A stretch of DNA of 64,000 nt, taken from Allosphingosinicella deserti (lineage in GTDB: Bacteria; Pseudomonadota; Alphaproteobacteria; Sphingomonadales; Sphingomonadaceae). A program made the position numbers and the translations under genes. Positions 9,001 to 17,660 of this stretch are shown in pieces. The notes under the pieces were generated by a model. The model had not been told where the DNA came from. It saw only the letters and a list, made by a program, of their open reading frames with translations, and made no database searches. Every line of letters starts with the position of its first letter. Position 1 is the first letter of the stretch. The stretch spans positions 310,001 through 374,000 of the forward strand of contig NZ_PXYI01000005.1 in NCBI RefSeq assembly GCF_003012735.1, read 5' to 3'.

Positions 9001-12000
9001 CAATTCGGACGCGTCGGTGGTCGTCAACGGCGCGGTCGGACTGTCGGGATTCACCTCGGGCGTGATCGCCTCCGCCCACGGCGCGAGCAGCGAATATGAA
9101 AATATCCGTCGAACCTCCTACGGCAGCGTCGCTGGCGATACGGTCTACGAAGAGGTAACCCGCGATTCCACAACCGCGACGGGTGGGGCTGCGAGCGTCA
9201 CCATCGCGTCCACCGGCACGACCATCGGCGAAGTCAGGGCAAGCGGAGACGCCGCGGCCAAGGTCGTCATCGACGGCAGCGTCGATAATAGCGACTATTT
9301 TTCCCCGGTCAGCGTCCAATCGGAGGCGACGAACACCAGTCGAAACATCCGCTCTCTGACCAGGTATTCCGGCAATTCCCGTACCACCTACGAATATACA
9401 AATGAAGTCGTGACGACTTCAGTCGGCGGTCTCGCCGAGGTGGTCATCGGAAGCGCTGGTTCCCTGATGGGTCGGCTGGAAGTGTCCGGAGATGCTGGCG
9501 CAACTGCATCGATCGCCGGCATGGTCGGAAACGCCGAAGATCCGTACAACGTCACCGTAATCTCCACGACGACCGATCGGGCGACGAAGGAGGTGTCCGG
9601 CGGCAATGACGTGACCGGAATTTCGAGCAGCTCGTCGCTGTCGACCACCACCGCCTCCGGCGGTCTCGCCACGGTGTCAATCGCAGGCACCGCGCATGTC
9701 TTTGGTGATGTATATGCCGCCGGCGATGCCGGGGCGACTCTCACGATGGAAGCAGGCAGCGTCCTCGGAGGGCAACTCACGGTTGCCTCCTACGCTCAGG
9801 CATATGAAGACGGCAGGGCAAGCACGGTCGAACAGACCGGCTCGGGTACGTTCACGCGCACCCAGACGCGCGAATACGACAGCCGCGACACCGGTGGTGC
9901 CGTAACCCTTGCAATCGGCGGTACGGTCGGAGGCTCCATCGAAGCATCCAGCAACGCCGGGAACGTCGCAGTCGCTCTTACCGGCACGGCAGGGGGCGGC
10001 GTCGGCGTCTTCTCCAGCGGTGGCACCTATCAACAGAGCTACGTCGACAATTTCGGCGGCAGCAACGGCTACACCTTCGTCGGTTCGTCCTCTCAGCAAT
10101 CCTTGCGGTCCACCGGCGGAACGGCCACCCTCCAAATCGACAGCAACGCAGGACTTCGCGCCGCTGGCGCAGACGCTGTCGCGGAAGGATCGATCGAGGT
10201 GGTCGGCGTTGGCGGATCAGCGTTGACCATCGCTGCCGGAAGTCGTGTGCTGACGTCGAATGACGGCGAAATCTCGGTCGGCAACGTATTCACCGACTAC
10301 ACCTACACGGCGAATGGAACCGCCGATGATGGTTCGGTCAGGACACTGGACGCGATGGTGGCCGGAGGTCCGGCGAGTCTCACCAATGCGGGTGCGATCG
10401 GTGCGGCGACTGACCAATCGGACGGCTACGTTGATAACCCCGTCGATGTCCAGATCTCCAGTATCGCCAACGCTTCGGCGGTGAACAGCGGACAGATTTA
10501 CGGCGATGTCGGCGTCGTTGGCCTGTATTCCGCGCAAGACTGGACAGATACGGTTACATGGGATGCCGCTCAGGGGTCGATCAGCAACCGAAGCGTGACG
10601 CGGGTCTATACGCCCGCTGGGGGAACGGCGACGCTTACCAACAGCGGCCTGATCGCTGGTGACGTCGAGCTCGCCGCGGCCACTGCAACGGCAACCAACA
10701 GCGGAGTGATCCGCGGAACCGTGATGCTCGGGGGTGCGGTCGACAATTTCACGTCGGCGCAGACCGTCCGGCCGGATGGCACCTTCACCGATCCTGTCGT
10801 CACCCCGGCCGCTGCGCCGTTCGTGCAGACTTACACGCTGAACCAGAACGGCCTGCTCGCCGGCGGCGTTTCGGTCGACGGTGCGTTCGACGAAGCCGGG
10901 CTCAGCGACGCGCCGACCAGTGTGATCAACGCCACCGTCAACCTCAATGCGGGTTCGGTGACGTTGGGCAACATCGTCGGCGATCAGGATGCGGAGACCG
11001 GTGCGCGCACGACCAACACGACCGTCAACCTCGTCGGTGCGGGCCGTCTTGGCCTCACCGGCGACGAGGCTGCGGATCGTCTGGCGGCGTTCGCGAAAGC
11101 GGATCCGCTGATCGGCAGCGATGTCGACGCCGTGATCGACGGCCTCGGTGGCGAGAATGCCCTCGGAGCCCGCATCCTCGGCGTCAACACGGTGACCAAG
11201 TCGGGCACCGGTGCCTTCGTGATCACCGGCGCCGCATATGGCGTCGAAGAGAACGAGGATGAGGCCGAGACGCTCGCCGTCGCGGCCGCGCCGGTCGTCA
11301 ACTGGACGATGGATGTCGGCACCTTCCGCAACAGCGCGGGCGAGGTCCAGCTCGGCGTCGCCGAGGCGGATACGGTGTTTGGCATTCGCGGCAACGTCCA
11401 GAACGATGCCACCCTGGTGCTCGGTCGCCGCGTCGCGGTCTCCGCGGTGACGGACGTGGTCGAGGGTATCGACGTCTATCAGCTCGGCAACTTCACGCAG
11501 TCGAGCACCGGCACCTTGGTGTTCGGAATGACGCCGAGCCTCGTTCGGGTGATCGCCCCGAACGCGACGGGCGGTGCTGCGGGCGACCTGTTCGATCCGG
11601 CGGCGCTCGGCTTCACGACGCCCGCCAACAGCCAGGTTCCGGTCTCGACGCCGAGCAGTCTGACGGTCGATGGCAATGTCAGCCTTGCCGGTACCATGCA
11701 GGTCGCAACCACGCGCGGCGCGCTCTACCTCGACGGCGCCGCCATGGATCTGTTTAGCGTCAGCGGCACCTTCACCAACACCGCAACGGTGACGACCACC
11801 AACGGCTCGGCCTTCCTGAAGTTCGGGCTCACGCCGCGCACCTCCGGTGGCCGGACCGTCGTCGCCGTCACGCTCGACCGCGCCGACTACAACACCGCCG
11901 CTGCAAACGGGAACGCGGCTGCCGCTGCGGACGCGCTGAACGCCTCGATGGCCGGTGTGGTGAGCACGTTGCGCGCCAATGCGGTCGGCACGCCGGAGTT

Positions 12001-13012
12001 CGCGCTGACCCAGGATCTGGGTGTGGTGATGGCGGCGCTCGACACGCAGCTTTCGGCGGCGCAGGCCACCGAGGCTCTGAACGAGCTTTCATCCGGTGAC
12101 TTCTACGGGTCCCTGCTCGCCGTCTCGACCACTGCGGCGTTCGGAACCGCCATCGACCACGCGATCGGCAAGTCCGACACGCGCGGCTTCCAGCTCTGGG
12201 TGCGGCCGAACGCGATCTTCTCGCGCTTCGACGCCAACGAGGAGGCAGGTGCGTCGGGGCTGAAGGCGAACAGCTTCGGCGGTTCGCTGGGCGTCGGTTT
12301 CTCGACCGGCACGGGCGGGGAATTCGGCATCGGGGGTGGCTACGACCATCTGGATGTCGATGCGCGCGGTACCCCGGAAACGGCCAACGCCGAAACCTAT
12401 ATGGTCGGTGCCTATGGCAGCCAGGCGTTCGGCGGGCTTCGCATCGGCGCACAGGCGGTGTTCGGCTGGACGAAGTGGGATGCGGAGCGTGCGATGCCGC
12501 TCTTCGGCCGCACGGCCTCGAGCAGCTTTGACAGCAAGGAAATCCGCCTGACCGGCCGGGTCGACTACGATCTCGCGGTTGGCGCCAATCTGATCGCTAC
12601 GCCCTATGCCAAGCTCGAACTGCGCAACTACGATTTCGAAGGCTTCCAGGAGGAGGATGCCGCCGGCATCGGCCTCGACGTCGCCAAGAAATCGAAGAGC
12701 GTACTCAGCCCCGAGCTCGGCCTCCGGCTCGCCGGCGATTGGGATCTCTCCAAGGCGACGGTGCGCCCCTATGCGCAGGTTTCCTACACCTTCCAGGGCA
12801 ATGTCGGCGGCTATCGCGACGTCGCTTTCCAGGGCGCGCCGAACACGCGCTTCCGGCTGGAAGGCGTCGATCCTGAGGGCTTCTTCAACATCGGCGCAGG
12901 GCTGAATGCCTCGCTCGGCGGAGCTTCGACGGCGTTCGTCCAGGGCAGCTACGCGACCGGCAAGAGCCAGAGCGAAGCCGCCTTCAAGGCCGGCGTGACC
13001 ATCGGCTTCTGA
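6050..13012 (+). CDS. Giant autotransporter with repeat-rich passenger
   Basis: 2320 residues. There is a signal peptide at 1-32 (ending APASAA). The passenger (about 33-2040) has a central block of roughly 14 imperfect repeats of about 80-110 residues. Each repeat follows the pattern GG-A-I-I-G, then G-V-x-G-V-x-A-x-G-x-AGA, then V-V-x-G-x-G, separated by Ser/Thr-rich linkers. The C-terminal ~275 residues form an autotransporter beta-barrel starting near SDTRGFQLWVRP and ending in Phe (FKAGVTIGF), as expected for BAM-dependent insertion. This is a type Va secretion system with a likely beta-helical surface adhesin or biofilm protein. No protease triad is evident. The ATG is preceded by GAGGGG. 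A strong terminator follows, so it is a single-gene unit, divergent from a LuxR-type regulator. Confidence 0.92.
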   Translation: MKNLSYKASLRATAAVTVTATAMFAAAPASAACTTDASVVTCEGAGNSSGSINSGLQSVTTSNLSLIIGNAGAAPAVVRGGSFNIGVSATASERSGIVNYTNDGQVGTPDARVGIFYQGAGATASSNTIGMSNTGTVTGTVEIFNVGGNLNLTSPGSIGGSVVLQAHGVVTAEIGGNVGAPASGSMAAAPADVSAWGRSGASLSIGALAGNVFASGGDSLSTASGPTTVIVDGVSSTTSSSSWTYNAGDAMTRVTAGGIVGSVYANSYRGNAAVVMDGTAGTAANPAFIQATGSADEVTILTRSTSTLATGASTFEQVSTRTMVGGAAEIEIGGSAIAYVSAQGVTGARATIGGDMQRGSASGSGGVGVSALQDESTTRSFSSSTPTADGSVAISGYTSSESRTGGEARIVIQEGGSVASYASAGGAAGSAVIVNGALGNQAILATATSESIAVSRQQSETNRTTISAAGTTTEREFLDAVSSIGGIAEIAVGEPGSVTRSLNATGDKGAKVTVAGAAGTSASSSRIEATSTAIDRTSRDFSSFSLLNGGGAASVTEYSSSGVASGGEAAIAIEEGASFTGSVAATGHAGAKVIVDGTAGDAGAYTTITAASYGFNTASAGTTTSSPTEYRTANSSSSEAVGGSASVEVGGTVFGNVDATGHASANVKIAGNVLGRKTWWGGLDGGAVSATSLAADTSSSSSSLTDASGSSSESASMSVSVGGAAAIEIGEGALVEGAAYAQGNAGASVVVDGAVGTADTASGVRAVAGGVETESASTSQTTGTYGSERYVSETSSRASTTVTGGPASIILGTTGSVAGNVQAEAGAGARIVVSGTAGRDGPAALVTATSSASNSKSNNASTTIYSVYNPIGSSYLNESAVQAAGGLAEIEVASTGVVSGVVRASGDGGATAIIAGKVLRSAPAWESGVWASSLAQDRTTRTDSEYGSNGSRYEDLSTSASVGGNAAVEIAEGAVVEGRVGAEANSDASVVVNGAVGLSGFTSGVIASAHGASSEYENIRRTSYGSVAGDTVYEEVTRDSTTATGGAASVTIASTGTTIGEVRASGDAAAKVVIDGSVDNSDYFSPVSVQSEATNTSRNIRSLTRYSGNSRTTYEYTNEVVTTSVGGLAEVVIGSAGSLMGRLEVSGDAGATASIAGMVGNAEDPYNVTVISTTTDRATKEVSGGNDVTGISSSSSLSTTTASGGLATVSIAGTAHVFGDVYAAGDAGATLTMEAGSVLGGQLTVASYAQAYEDGRASTVEQTGSGTFTRTQTREYDSRDTGGAVTLAIGGTVGGSIEASSNAGNVAVALTGTAGGGVGVFSSGGTYQQSYVDNFGGSNGYTFVGSSSQQSLRSTGGTATLQIDSNAGLRAAGADAVAEGSIEVVGVGGSALTIAAGSRVLTSNDGEISVGNVFTDYTYTANGTADDGSVRTLDAMVAGGPASLTNAGAIGAATDQSDGYVDNPVDVQISSIANASAVNSGQIYGDVGVVGLYSAQDWTDTVTWDAAQGSISNRSVTRVYTPAGGTATLTNSGLIAGDVELAAATATATNSGVIRGTVMLGGAVDNFTSAQTVRPDGTFTDPVVTPAAAPFVQTYTLNQNGLLAGGVSVDGAFDEAGLSDAPTSVINATVNLNAGSVTLGNIVGDQDAETGARTTNTTVNLVGAGRLGLTGDEAADRLAAFAKADPLIGSDVDAVIDGLGGENALGARILGVNTVTKSGTGAFVITGAAYGVEENEDEAETLAVAAAPVVNWTMDVGTFRNSAGEVQLGVAEADTVFGIRGNVQNDATLVLGRRVAVSAVTDVVEGIDVYQLGNFTQSSTGTLVFGMTPSLVRVIAPNATGGAAGDLFDPAALGFTTPANSQVPVSTPSSLTVDGNVSLAGTMQVATTRGALYLDGAAMDLFSVSGTFTNTATVTTTNGSAFLKFGLTPRTSGGRTVVAVTLDRADYNTAAANGNAAAAADALNASMAGVVSTLRANAVGTPEFALTQDLGVVMAALDTQLSAAQATEALNELSSGDFYGSLLAVSTTAAFGTAIDHAIGKSDTRGFQLWVRPNAIFSRFDANEEAGASGLKANSFGGSLGVGFSTGTGGEFGIGGGYDHLDVDARGTPETANAETYMVGAYGSQAFGGLRIGAQAVFGWTKWDAERAMPLFGRTASSSFDSKEIRLTGRVDYDLAVGANLIATPYAKLELRNYDFEGFQEEDAAGIGLDVAKKSKSVLSPELGLRLAGDWDLSKATVRPYAQVSYTFQGNVGGYRDVAFQGAPNTRFRLEGVDPEGFFNIGAGLNASLGGASTAFVQGSYATGKSQSEAAFKAGVTIGF
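7019..10260 (+). repeat. Coding tandem repeats in autotransporter passenger
   Basis: About fourteen degenerate protein-level repeats begin with motifs such as VGGAAEIEIGG, TGGEARIVIQE, SGGEAAIAIEE, VGGAAAIEIGE, TGGPASIILGT, AGGLAEIEVAS, VGGNAAVEIAE and TGGAASVTIAS. DNA identity between units is low, which suggests an old expansion. Boundaries are approximate. Confidence 0.75.
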
Positions 13013-13037
13013 TCGACCCGATCATTGCGACACTGAG

Positions 13038-13068
13038 AAGGGGGGAGCTTCGGCTCTCCCCTTTTTTT
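13038..13068 (+). terminator. Rho-independent terminator of the autotransporter gene
   Basis: A GGGGAGC / GCTCTCCCC stem with a TTCG tetraloop is followed by a run of seven T, 26 bases after the autotransporter stop codon. Confidence 0.9.
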
Positions 13069-13486
13069 GCCCGTGCCGGCGGCCGGAAGAGGGCGCGGGT
13101 ACGGGGGCGTGGAAGCTCAGCGCCGGCCGCTTGGGGAACAGGGGGTATGTTCGTGCGGTCCGCGCGGTCGATGTGAGCGGTTGCTGGAGCGTTGAATGGC
13201 TTTGTGATGGCCAAAGGCAAACGCAAACGCCCGCATCGTTGTCCACCGTCGGTTCGGCATTCTCCAGCCGGGCGATGATCGCTGAAACGATCAGCGCAGG
13301 AACAGGGCCGGCCCGTGCACGCGAATTCCTTTACGCTGGCAAGGTCGCGGTCGTTGATAAGCGGTGTCGATCCGAATTGCATGGCGTTGCAATGACTTGG
13401 CTTGTGCGCGGCGGCATTTATCCAGGTGAATAGGGCCGATCAGCGGGGCCGAACGGACGGCGCGCCGAGTGGGAGCGCTCTCCGGG
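13069..13486. other. Intergenic gap without a supported gene
   Basis: About 420 bases between the autotransporter terminator and the end of the lyase gene on the other strand. Base composition is less GC-rich than its surroundings. A 100-codon open frame exists at 13131-13433 on the plus strand, but it has no ribosome site or recognisable motif and its composition is not protein-like. No tRNA-like fold or operator was seen. Confidence 0.5.
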
Positions 13487-14533
13487 TCACCGGGTGCGCG
13501 CCAGCAACCCGATCCACTCGGCAGGGCTTCGGCCGGTTCGCTGCATCACGTCGTCCCGTACCGCTGCGAAGCGCGGGTCGAGCAGGGTGGCAAGCGCGAA
13601 GGTGTTCGCCGCGTTCGCCGGATTCCAGGCGTGCGGCGCATATTCCGTCTGTCCGGCGGCGGCGCGTTCGCGATCGAAGGCGATGCGGGATCGGGCGAAT
13701 TCGATATGGGTCTTCTCGCCCTTCGCATAAGCGCCGAGCCAGTCGAGGGAGCGGGGCAGGCTCGCACCCGACGGCGCCTTCCAGGCGAACCAATCGTCGC
13801 CATGCGCCCTGGCGGCGAGCGCGGCCATCATCAGCGGATCGAGATTGTAGGTTACGTAGTGGAGCGCGTCCCGCTCCTCGAAATCGAAGGTCGATCCGTC
13901 GGCGCGGAGATTGGCGGCAATCTGACGCTGGAACGCGCCGCGCGCACGCATGACCAGAGCGGGGTCGCCGGTGCGGTAGGCGGAGAGGGTGGCGAGCTTG
14001 ATACGGTGGCTCTGCCAGTTGGTGATCGCATTCTTGGGCGTGCCGTCCATCGCGTCGAGATAACCGACCGCCATCCGCCGCCAGAAGACTTCCAGCTTGC
14101 GCTGCAGTTCGGGCGGCAGATCCGCTGCGATAAGATCCGTCGCCAGCACCAAAGTGTCGAAGCCGGTCTCGTCGATCGGATTGAACGACATCTGGTAGAC
14201 GTCCGCCCAGGCTTCGAGATAGCGCCCCGCCTGATCGAGAAATCGGCGGTTGCGGGTCAGCCCCCAGGCAAGCGCGAGATCGAGAACGATCGGCTGGTCG
14301 CGCTTGGCGACCAGGCTGATGTCGCGGATGCCGTGCCCGGGCAAAGTGCCTTCGGTGTGAAGCTTCGGGATCGCCCCAGGCGGACGGCCGAGCGCGGCCC
14401 TGGCACGCGCGACCGTCGCCCGGCCGCCCGCGCTGTCTGCCTGACCGGCAAGGCTCGCCGGCGGGAAGATCGCGAAAGCGGCGAGCGCCGGCTGAGGGCA
14501 GACGATCGCCGCGGCGACGAGAAGGGAACGCAT
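13487..14533 (-). CDS. Alginate-lyase-fold polysaccharide lyase, exported (third of three)
   Basis: 348 residues with a short signal peptide (1-18, ending PALA). The body matches the alpha/alpha-toroid alginate-lyase superfamily (Pfam PF05426 type). Catalytic-type motifs are ITNWQSHRIKL near residue 167, which supplies the Asn/His pair, and HYVTYNLDP near residue 225, which supplies the tyrosines. This family cleaves uronic-acid polymers by beta-elimination; members act on alginate but also on glucuronan and related chains, so substrate is open. Its ATG overlaps the stop of the TonB receptor gene upstream (TGATG), so the two are co-translated and the enzyme probably acts on what that receptor imports. 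It differs clearly from the other two lyases here, which carry NNHG. Confidence 0.8.
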   Translation of the reverse strand: MRSLLVAAAIVCPQPALAAFAIFPPASLAGQADSAGGRATVARARAALGRPPGAIPKLHTEGTLPGHGIRDISLVAKRDQPIVLDLALAWGLTRNRRFLDQAGRYLEAWADVYQMSFNPIDETGFDTLVLATDLIAADLPPELQRKLEVFWRRMAVGYLDAMDGTPKNAITNWQSHRIKLATLSAYRTGDPALVMRARGAFQRQIAANLRADGSTFDFEERDALHYVTYNLDPLMMAALAARAHGDDWFAWKAPSGASLPRSLDWLGAYAKGEKTHIEFARSRIAFDRERAAAGQTEYAPHAWNPANAANTFALATLLDPRFAAVRDDVMQRTGRSPAEWIGLLARTR

Positions 14534-17500
14534 CAGAACCTCGCGTTGAGAGCGATTCGATAAGTGCGGCCGTCATAGTCGATCCGGCGCGCCTGCGCCT
14601 CAACCCCCTGATATTCCTTGCGGACGGCGTTGGTGAGATTGAATCCGTTGACCGATAGGCTCAGCCAGTCGCTGAGATTGACCGAGGCGGAGGCGTCGAG
14701 CTGGCCGCGCGGCTCGACCTGCCGGGCGGCGCCCGAGAAGGTGCCGGTCGACGAGAGGTCGTATTTGCTGCGGTAATTGTAGCTGAGGCGGATACCGAAC
14801 AGCTTGGTTTCGTAATAGCCGACGACATTGACATTGTGCTTGGAAATGCCGGGCAGGGTGGCGTCGGTGCCGTCGGCATTGGTGCCGTCGATGGTCGTAT
14901 AGGCATAGTTGAAGCCGCCGCCGAAATTGCTCAGCGCGCCGGGCAGGAAATCGAAATCCTGCTGGATGTTCAGCTCCAGGCCGTTGACCGTGTAGGGCGT
15001 CGACGAGTTGATGAAGCCGGTGAGCGACACCGTCTGCGGATTGCCGTTGATATCGGGCGGGGCGGAGGTGAAGCATTGATCGCCCTCGATCCGCAGCGGG
15101 CCGAGGCCGAGATTGCCTCCATCCGTAGGGCAGAGCGTTCGGGCGCCGCGAACCTGCTGGACCACACCCTTGAAGCGTTTGGAGAAGAGGCTGAGCGCGA
15201 CCAGTCCGTTCTTGTTATTGTACCATTCGATCGTCCCATCGAACGAGGTGCCGGTATAGGGTTCGAGCTCGGGGTTTCCGAGCGTGACCGGGATGACGTT
15301 GGTGGTGCTCGGCGCACCGACCAGGGTCACCGGGGTGAACTGGCGCGGATGCGGGCGGACGTAGGTGCGGTAGCCGGCGACCCGGACGATGAGCTTGTCG
15401 GTGATGTCGAACACGGCGATCGCCGAGGGCAGCCACTGGCCGTAGCTGTTCTTGAATTCCTGGAAGGCATAGTCGCTCGCCTGGCCGAGACCGGGTGACG
15501 CCGGCCGGATCCGGTTGAGCGCGTTGACCGTGTTGTCGGCATGCTCGTAGCGGAGCCCGATGATCCCGCGCACCGGGATGGAGAAGATCTCCGTCTTGTA
15601 CTTGGCTTCCGCGTAAGCGGAGAGCACGTCGGTATCGTTGGTGAAATTGTAGAGGGCGTAATTGTTGTCGGTGTAATTGATGTTGAAACCGATCGGCGCA
15701 AGTTCGGCGCCGTTGAACGGCGTTACCGGCTTCAGCGACGACACGACATTGTCCATGTCGAGCACCTGCCAGTTGCGGTTGAAGCCCGGCAGCGAGCCCT
15801 GAAAGAAATCGTCGAGATCGGGATTGGCCGCGAGGAAGGCGTTGCCGATCGCCGACCCCTGGATGCCGGCGGCATTGGTGCGGTAGCCTTGCGAGGCGTA
15901 GCGGTTGCGTTCGTAGCGGGCGCCAGCCTGGATGCTGGAGACGAAGCCGCTTTCGAATTCGCGTTCCACGTCCTGCTGGATGGCGGTGACCTTGCTGGTG
16001 GCATAGCTCTGGGTGCCGGCGAAGTTGAAGCGGTTGCGCCCAGGCGTGCCGACCGGGCTGTCGTACCAGCTCTGCTGGTCGGTCGGGCCCGCCCATGTCC
16101 AGGCGGTGCGCGGCGTTCCGGTCGACAGCGGATCGGGCAGGATCGACAGCAAATAGTCCCCGTAATTGCCGCCGCCGCTGGCGAAGCTGCCGGTGACTCC
16201 GTTCTGGCGGTTCGCCTGCTGGCCGGTGATGAACTCGGCGAAGATCTCGACCGCGCTGTTGCTCGCCTTCGACAGTGTCCCGGTCGTGGTCAGGCGCCAG
16301 GGACCGGCCTCATAATTCACCACCCCGTTCACGCCCCACGCTTTCTGCGTCTGCGGGAACAGGCGGCTGTCGTTGATCACGCCGATATTGGCGAAGTCGA
16401 AATCCTCGACGAAATGCGCGCCGTCGGCGCCCGCCTGCACCTCGCTGGTCGGGTTCACCACCACGCCGGTGCCGGTGAAGTTCAGCACCTGGAGGTTCTG
16501 CACCGTCTCGCTCTGCCGCCGATCGGTGTAGAGGCCGGTGACGCCGAGCTTCAGGGCATCGCTCGCCTGCCACTCGGCACCCGCCGCCGCGGACCATTGG
16601 TTGCCTTCGTTGCGCCGGACATATTGGCGGTTCTGCGACACATATTGGACGCCGGTGAGGCCCTTGGCGCCGGTACCGCCCGCAGCTGCGACGCAGCCGA
16701 CGACGGCGGCGTTGGTGGTCGCGCAGGTGCCGGCCGGCGCATAATAATCGGCATAGCGGGCGAGGAAGTTCGGGGTGGTCGCCGCCGACAGCACGCCATA
16801 GGTGTTGAACAGGATCGAATCGCGGCGGAACTTCTCGTGCTTGAACGAGACGATGCCGAACACCGCGAAGTCGTCGGTGATGTGCGCGTTGTAGCCCAGC
16901 GTCGCACTCGGCTCGCCCTGCTTGCCGAGCTCGTTGTGATCGTAGGCGATTTTGATCCGTCCGCCCTCGGTGCGCGACAGCGCCGGCGCGATCTGCAGGT
17001 CGATATTGCCGGAGAGGCCGCCGGACTGGGCGTCGGCCATCGGCGATTTCTGCACCCGCACCGCGCTGAAGATGTCGGAGGCAAAGGCCCCGAGCGGCGT
17101 CGAGGTCTGCAGGATCGGCTCGGCGAAGGCGACTCCGTTCAGGGTGGTGCGGGCATATTCGCCGGGCAGGCCGCGCAGGTTGATCGTCGCCTCGCGTCCC
17201 TCCGCCTCGCGGTTGAGCTGGATGCCGGGCACCCGCTGCAGCGCCTCGCCGATGTTGAGATCGGGAATGCGTCCGAGATCGTCAGAGGAGATGCCGTCGG
17301 TGATCTCGATCGCGTTGCGCTTGGTGCGGACTTCGTTGGCGTAGCTTTGACGAAAGCCGGTGACGACGATCCCATCCTCCGGCGCCGCAGGCGCGTCGGG
17401 TTCGGCGTCCGCCTCCGCAGCCGCAGTCGCGTCAGCCGCCGCGGGCCCAGGCTGCGCCTGCGCCGCTGCCGCCGCCGGCAGCGCCGTGAGACCGAATAGG

Positions 17501-17550
17501 CTGGCCGAGACACAAAGATGCACGCGATGCGGTGCGAACCGTCGAATCAT
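14533..17550 (-). CDS. TonB-dependent receptor for oligosaccharides (a)
   Basis: 1005 residues. A signal peptide is followed by an Ala/Pro-rich linker, then a TonB-box-like IVVTGFRQSY (about 61-70), a plug domain (DDLGRIPDLNIGEALQRVPG and the INLRGLPGEY motif), and a large beta-barrel ending in Phe (TYRIALNARF). Proteins of this size and plug type in Caulobacter and sphingomonads take up carbohydrate fragments across the outer membrane using the ExbBD/TonB system. It is followed without a gap by an alginate-lyase-fold enzyme. A GntR-type operator candidate lies 64 bases upstream of the start, so it appears to have its own promoter in addition to possible read-through from the upstream lyase genes. 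Confidence 0.93.
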   Translation of the reverse strand: MIRRFAPHRVHLCVSASLFGLTALPAAAAAQAQPGPAAADATAAAEADAEPDAPAAPEDGIVVTGFRQSYANEVRTKRNAIEITDGISSDDLGRIPDLNIGEALQRVPGIQLNREAEGREATINLRGLPGEYARTTLNGVAFAEPILQTSTPLGAFASDIFSAVRVQKSPMADAQSGGLSGNIDLQIAPALSRTEGGRIKIAYDHNELGKQGEPSATLGYNAHITDDFAVFGIVSFKHEKFRRDSILFNTYGVLSAATTPNFLARYADYYAPAGTCATTNAAVVGCVAAAGGTGAKGLTGVQYVSQNRQYVRRNEGNQWSAAAGAEWQASDALKLGVTGLYTDRRQSETVQNLQVLNFTGTGVVVNPTSEVQAGADGAHFVEDFDFANIGVINDSRLFPQTQKAWGVNGVVNYEAGPWRLTTTGTLSKASNSAVEIFAEFITGQQANRQNGVTGSFASGGGNYGDYLLSILPDPLSTGTPRTAWTWAGPTDQQSWYDSPVGTPGRNRFNFAGTQSYATSKVTAIQQDVEREFESGFVSSIQAGARYERNRYASQGYRTNAAGIQGSAIGNAFLAANPDLDDFFQGSLPGFNRNWQVLDMDNVVSSLKPVTPFNGAELAPIGFNINYTDNNYALYNFTNDTDVLSAYAEAKYKTEIFSIPVRGIIGLRYEHADNTVNALNRIRPASPGLGQASDYAFQEFKNSYGQWLPSAIAVFDITDKLIVRVAGYRTYVRPHPRQFTPVTLVGAPSTTNVIPVTLGNPELEPYTGTSFDGTIEWYNNKNGLVALSLFSKRFKGVVQQVRGARTLCPTDGGNLGLGPLRIEGDQCFTSAPPDINGNPQTVSLTGFINSSTPYTVNGLELNIQQDFDFLPGALSNFGGGFNYAYTTIDGTNADGTDATLPGISKHNVNVVGYYETKLFGIRLSYNYRSKYDLSSTGTFSGAARQVEPRGQLDASASVNLSDWLSLSVNGFNLTNAVRKEYQGVEAQARRIDYDGRTYRIALNARF

Positions 17551-17613
17551 GTTGTCCTCCCCATTTTTATCGTTGCAGAGAGCATTGCATCGACGGGAAC
17601 CGGTGTCAATTAG

Positions 17614-17624
17614 TTGTCATACAT
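17614..17624. promoter_or_regulatory. GntR/FadR-type operator candidate (TTGTCATACAT)
   Basis: One mismatch from the palindrome TTGTCATACAA found elsewhere in this locus. It sits 64 bases upstream of the receptor start at 17550. The half-site pattern TNGT-N3-ACNA is that known for FadR-subfamily GntR regulators, one of which is encoded at 26534. Confidence 0.6.
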
Positions 17625-17660
17625 CTTTGTCGCTGATGTATGCAGCACTGGGACGCTGCT

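Noticed and set aside
7019-10260. Regular repeats that might suggest a CRISPR array or VNTR
   Set aside because: The periodicity is at protein level within one open frame and units differ strongly in DNA sequence; there are no spacers or identical repeats.
13131-13433. A 100-codon open frame in the largest gene-free gap
   Set aside because: No ribosome site, no recognisable motif, and a composition unlike neighbouring proteins.
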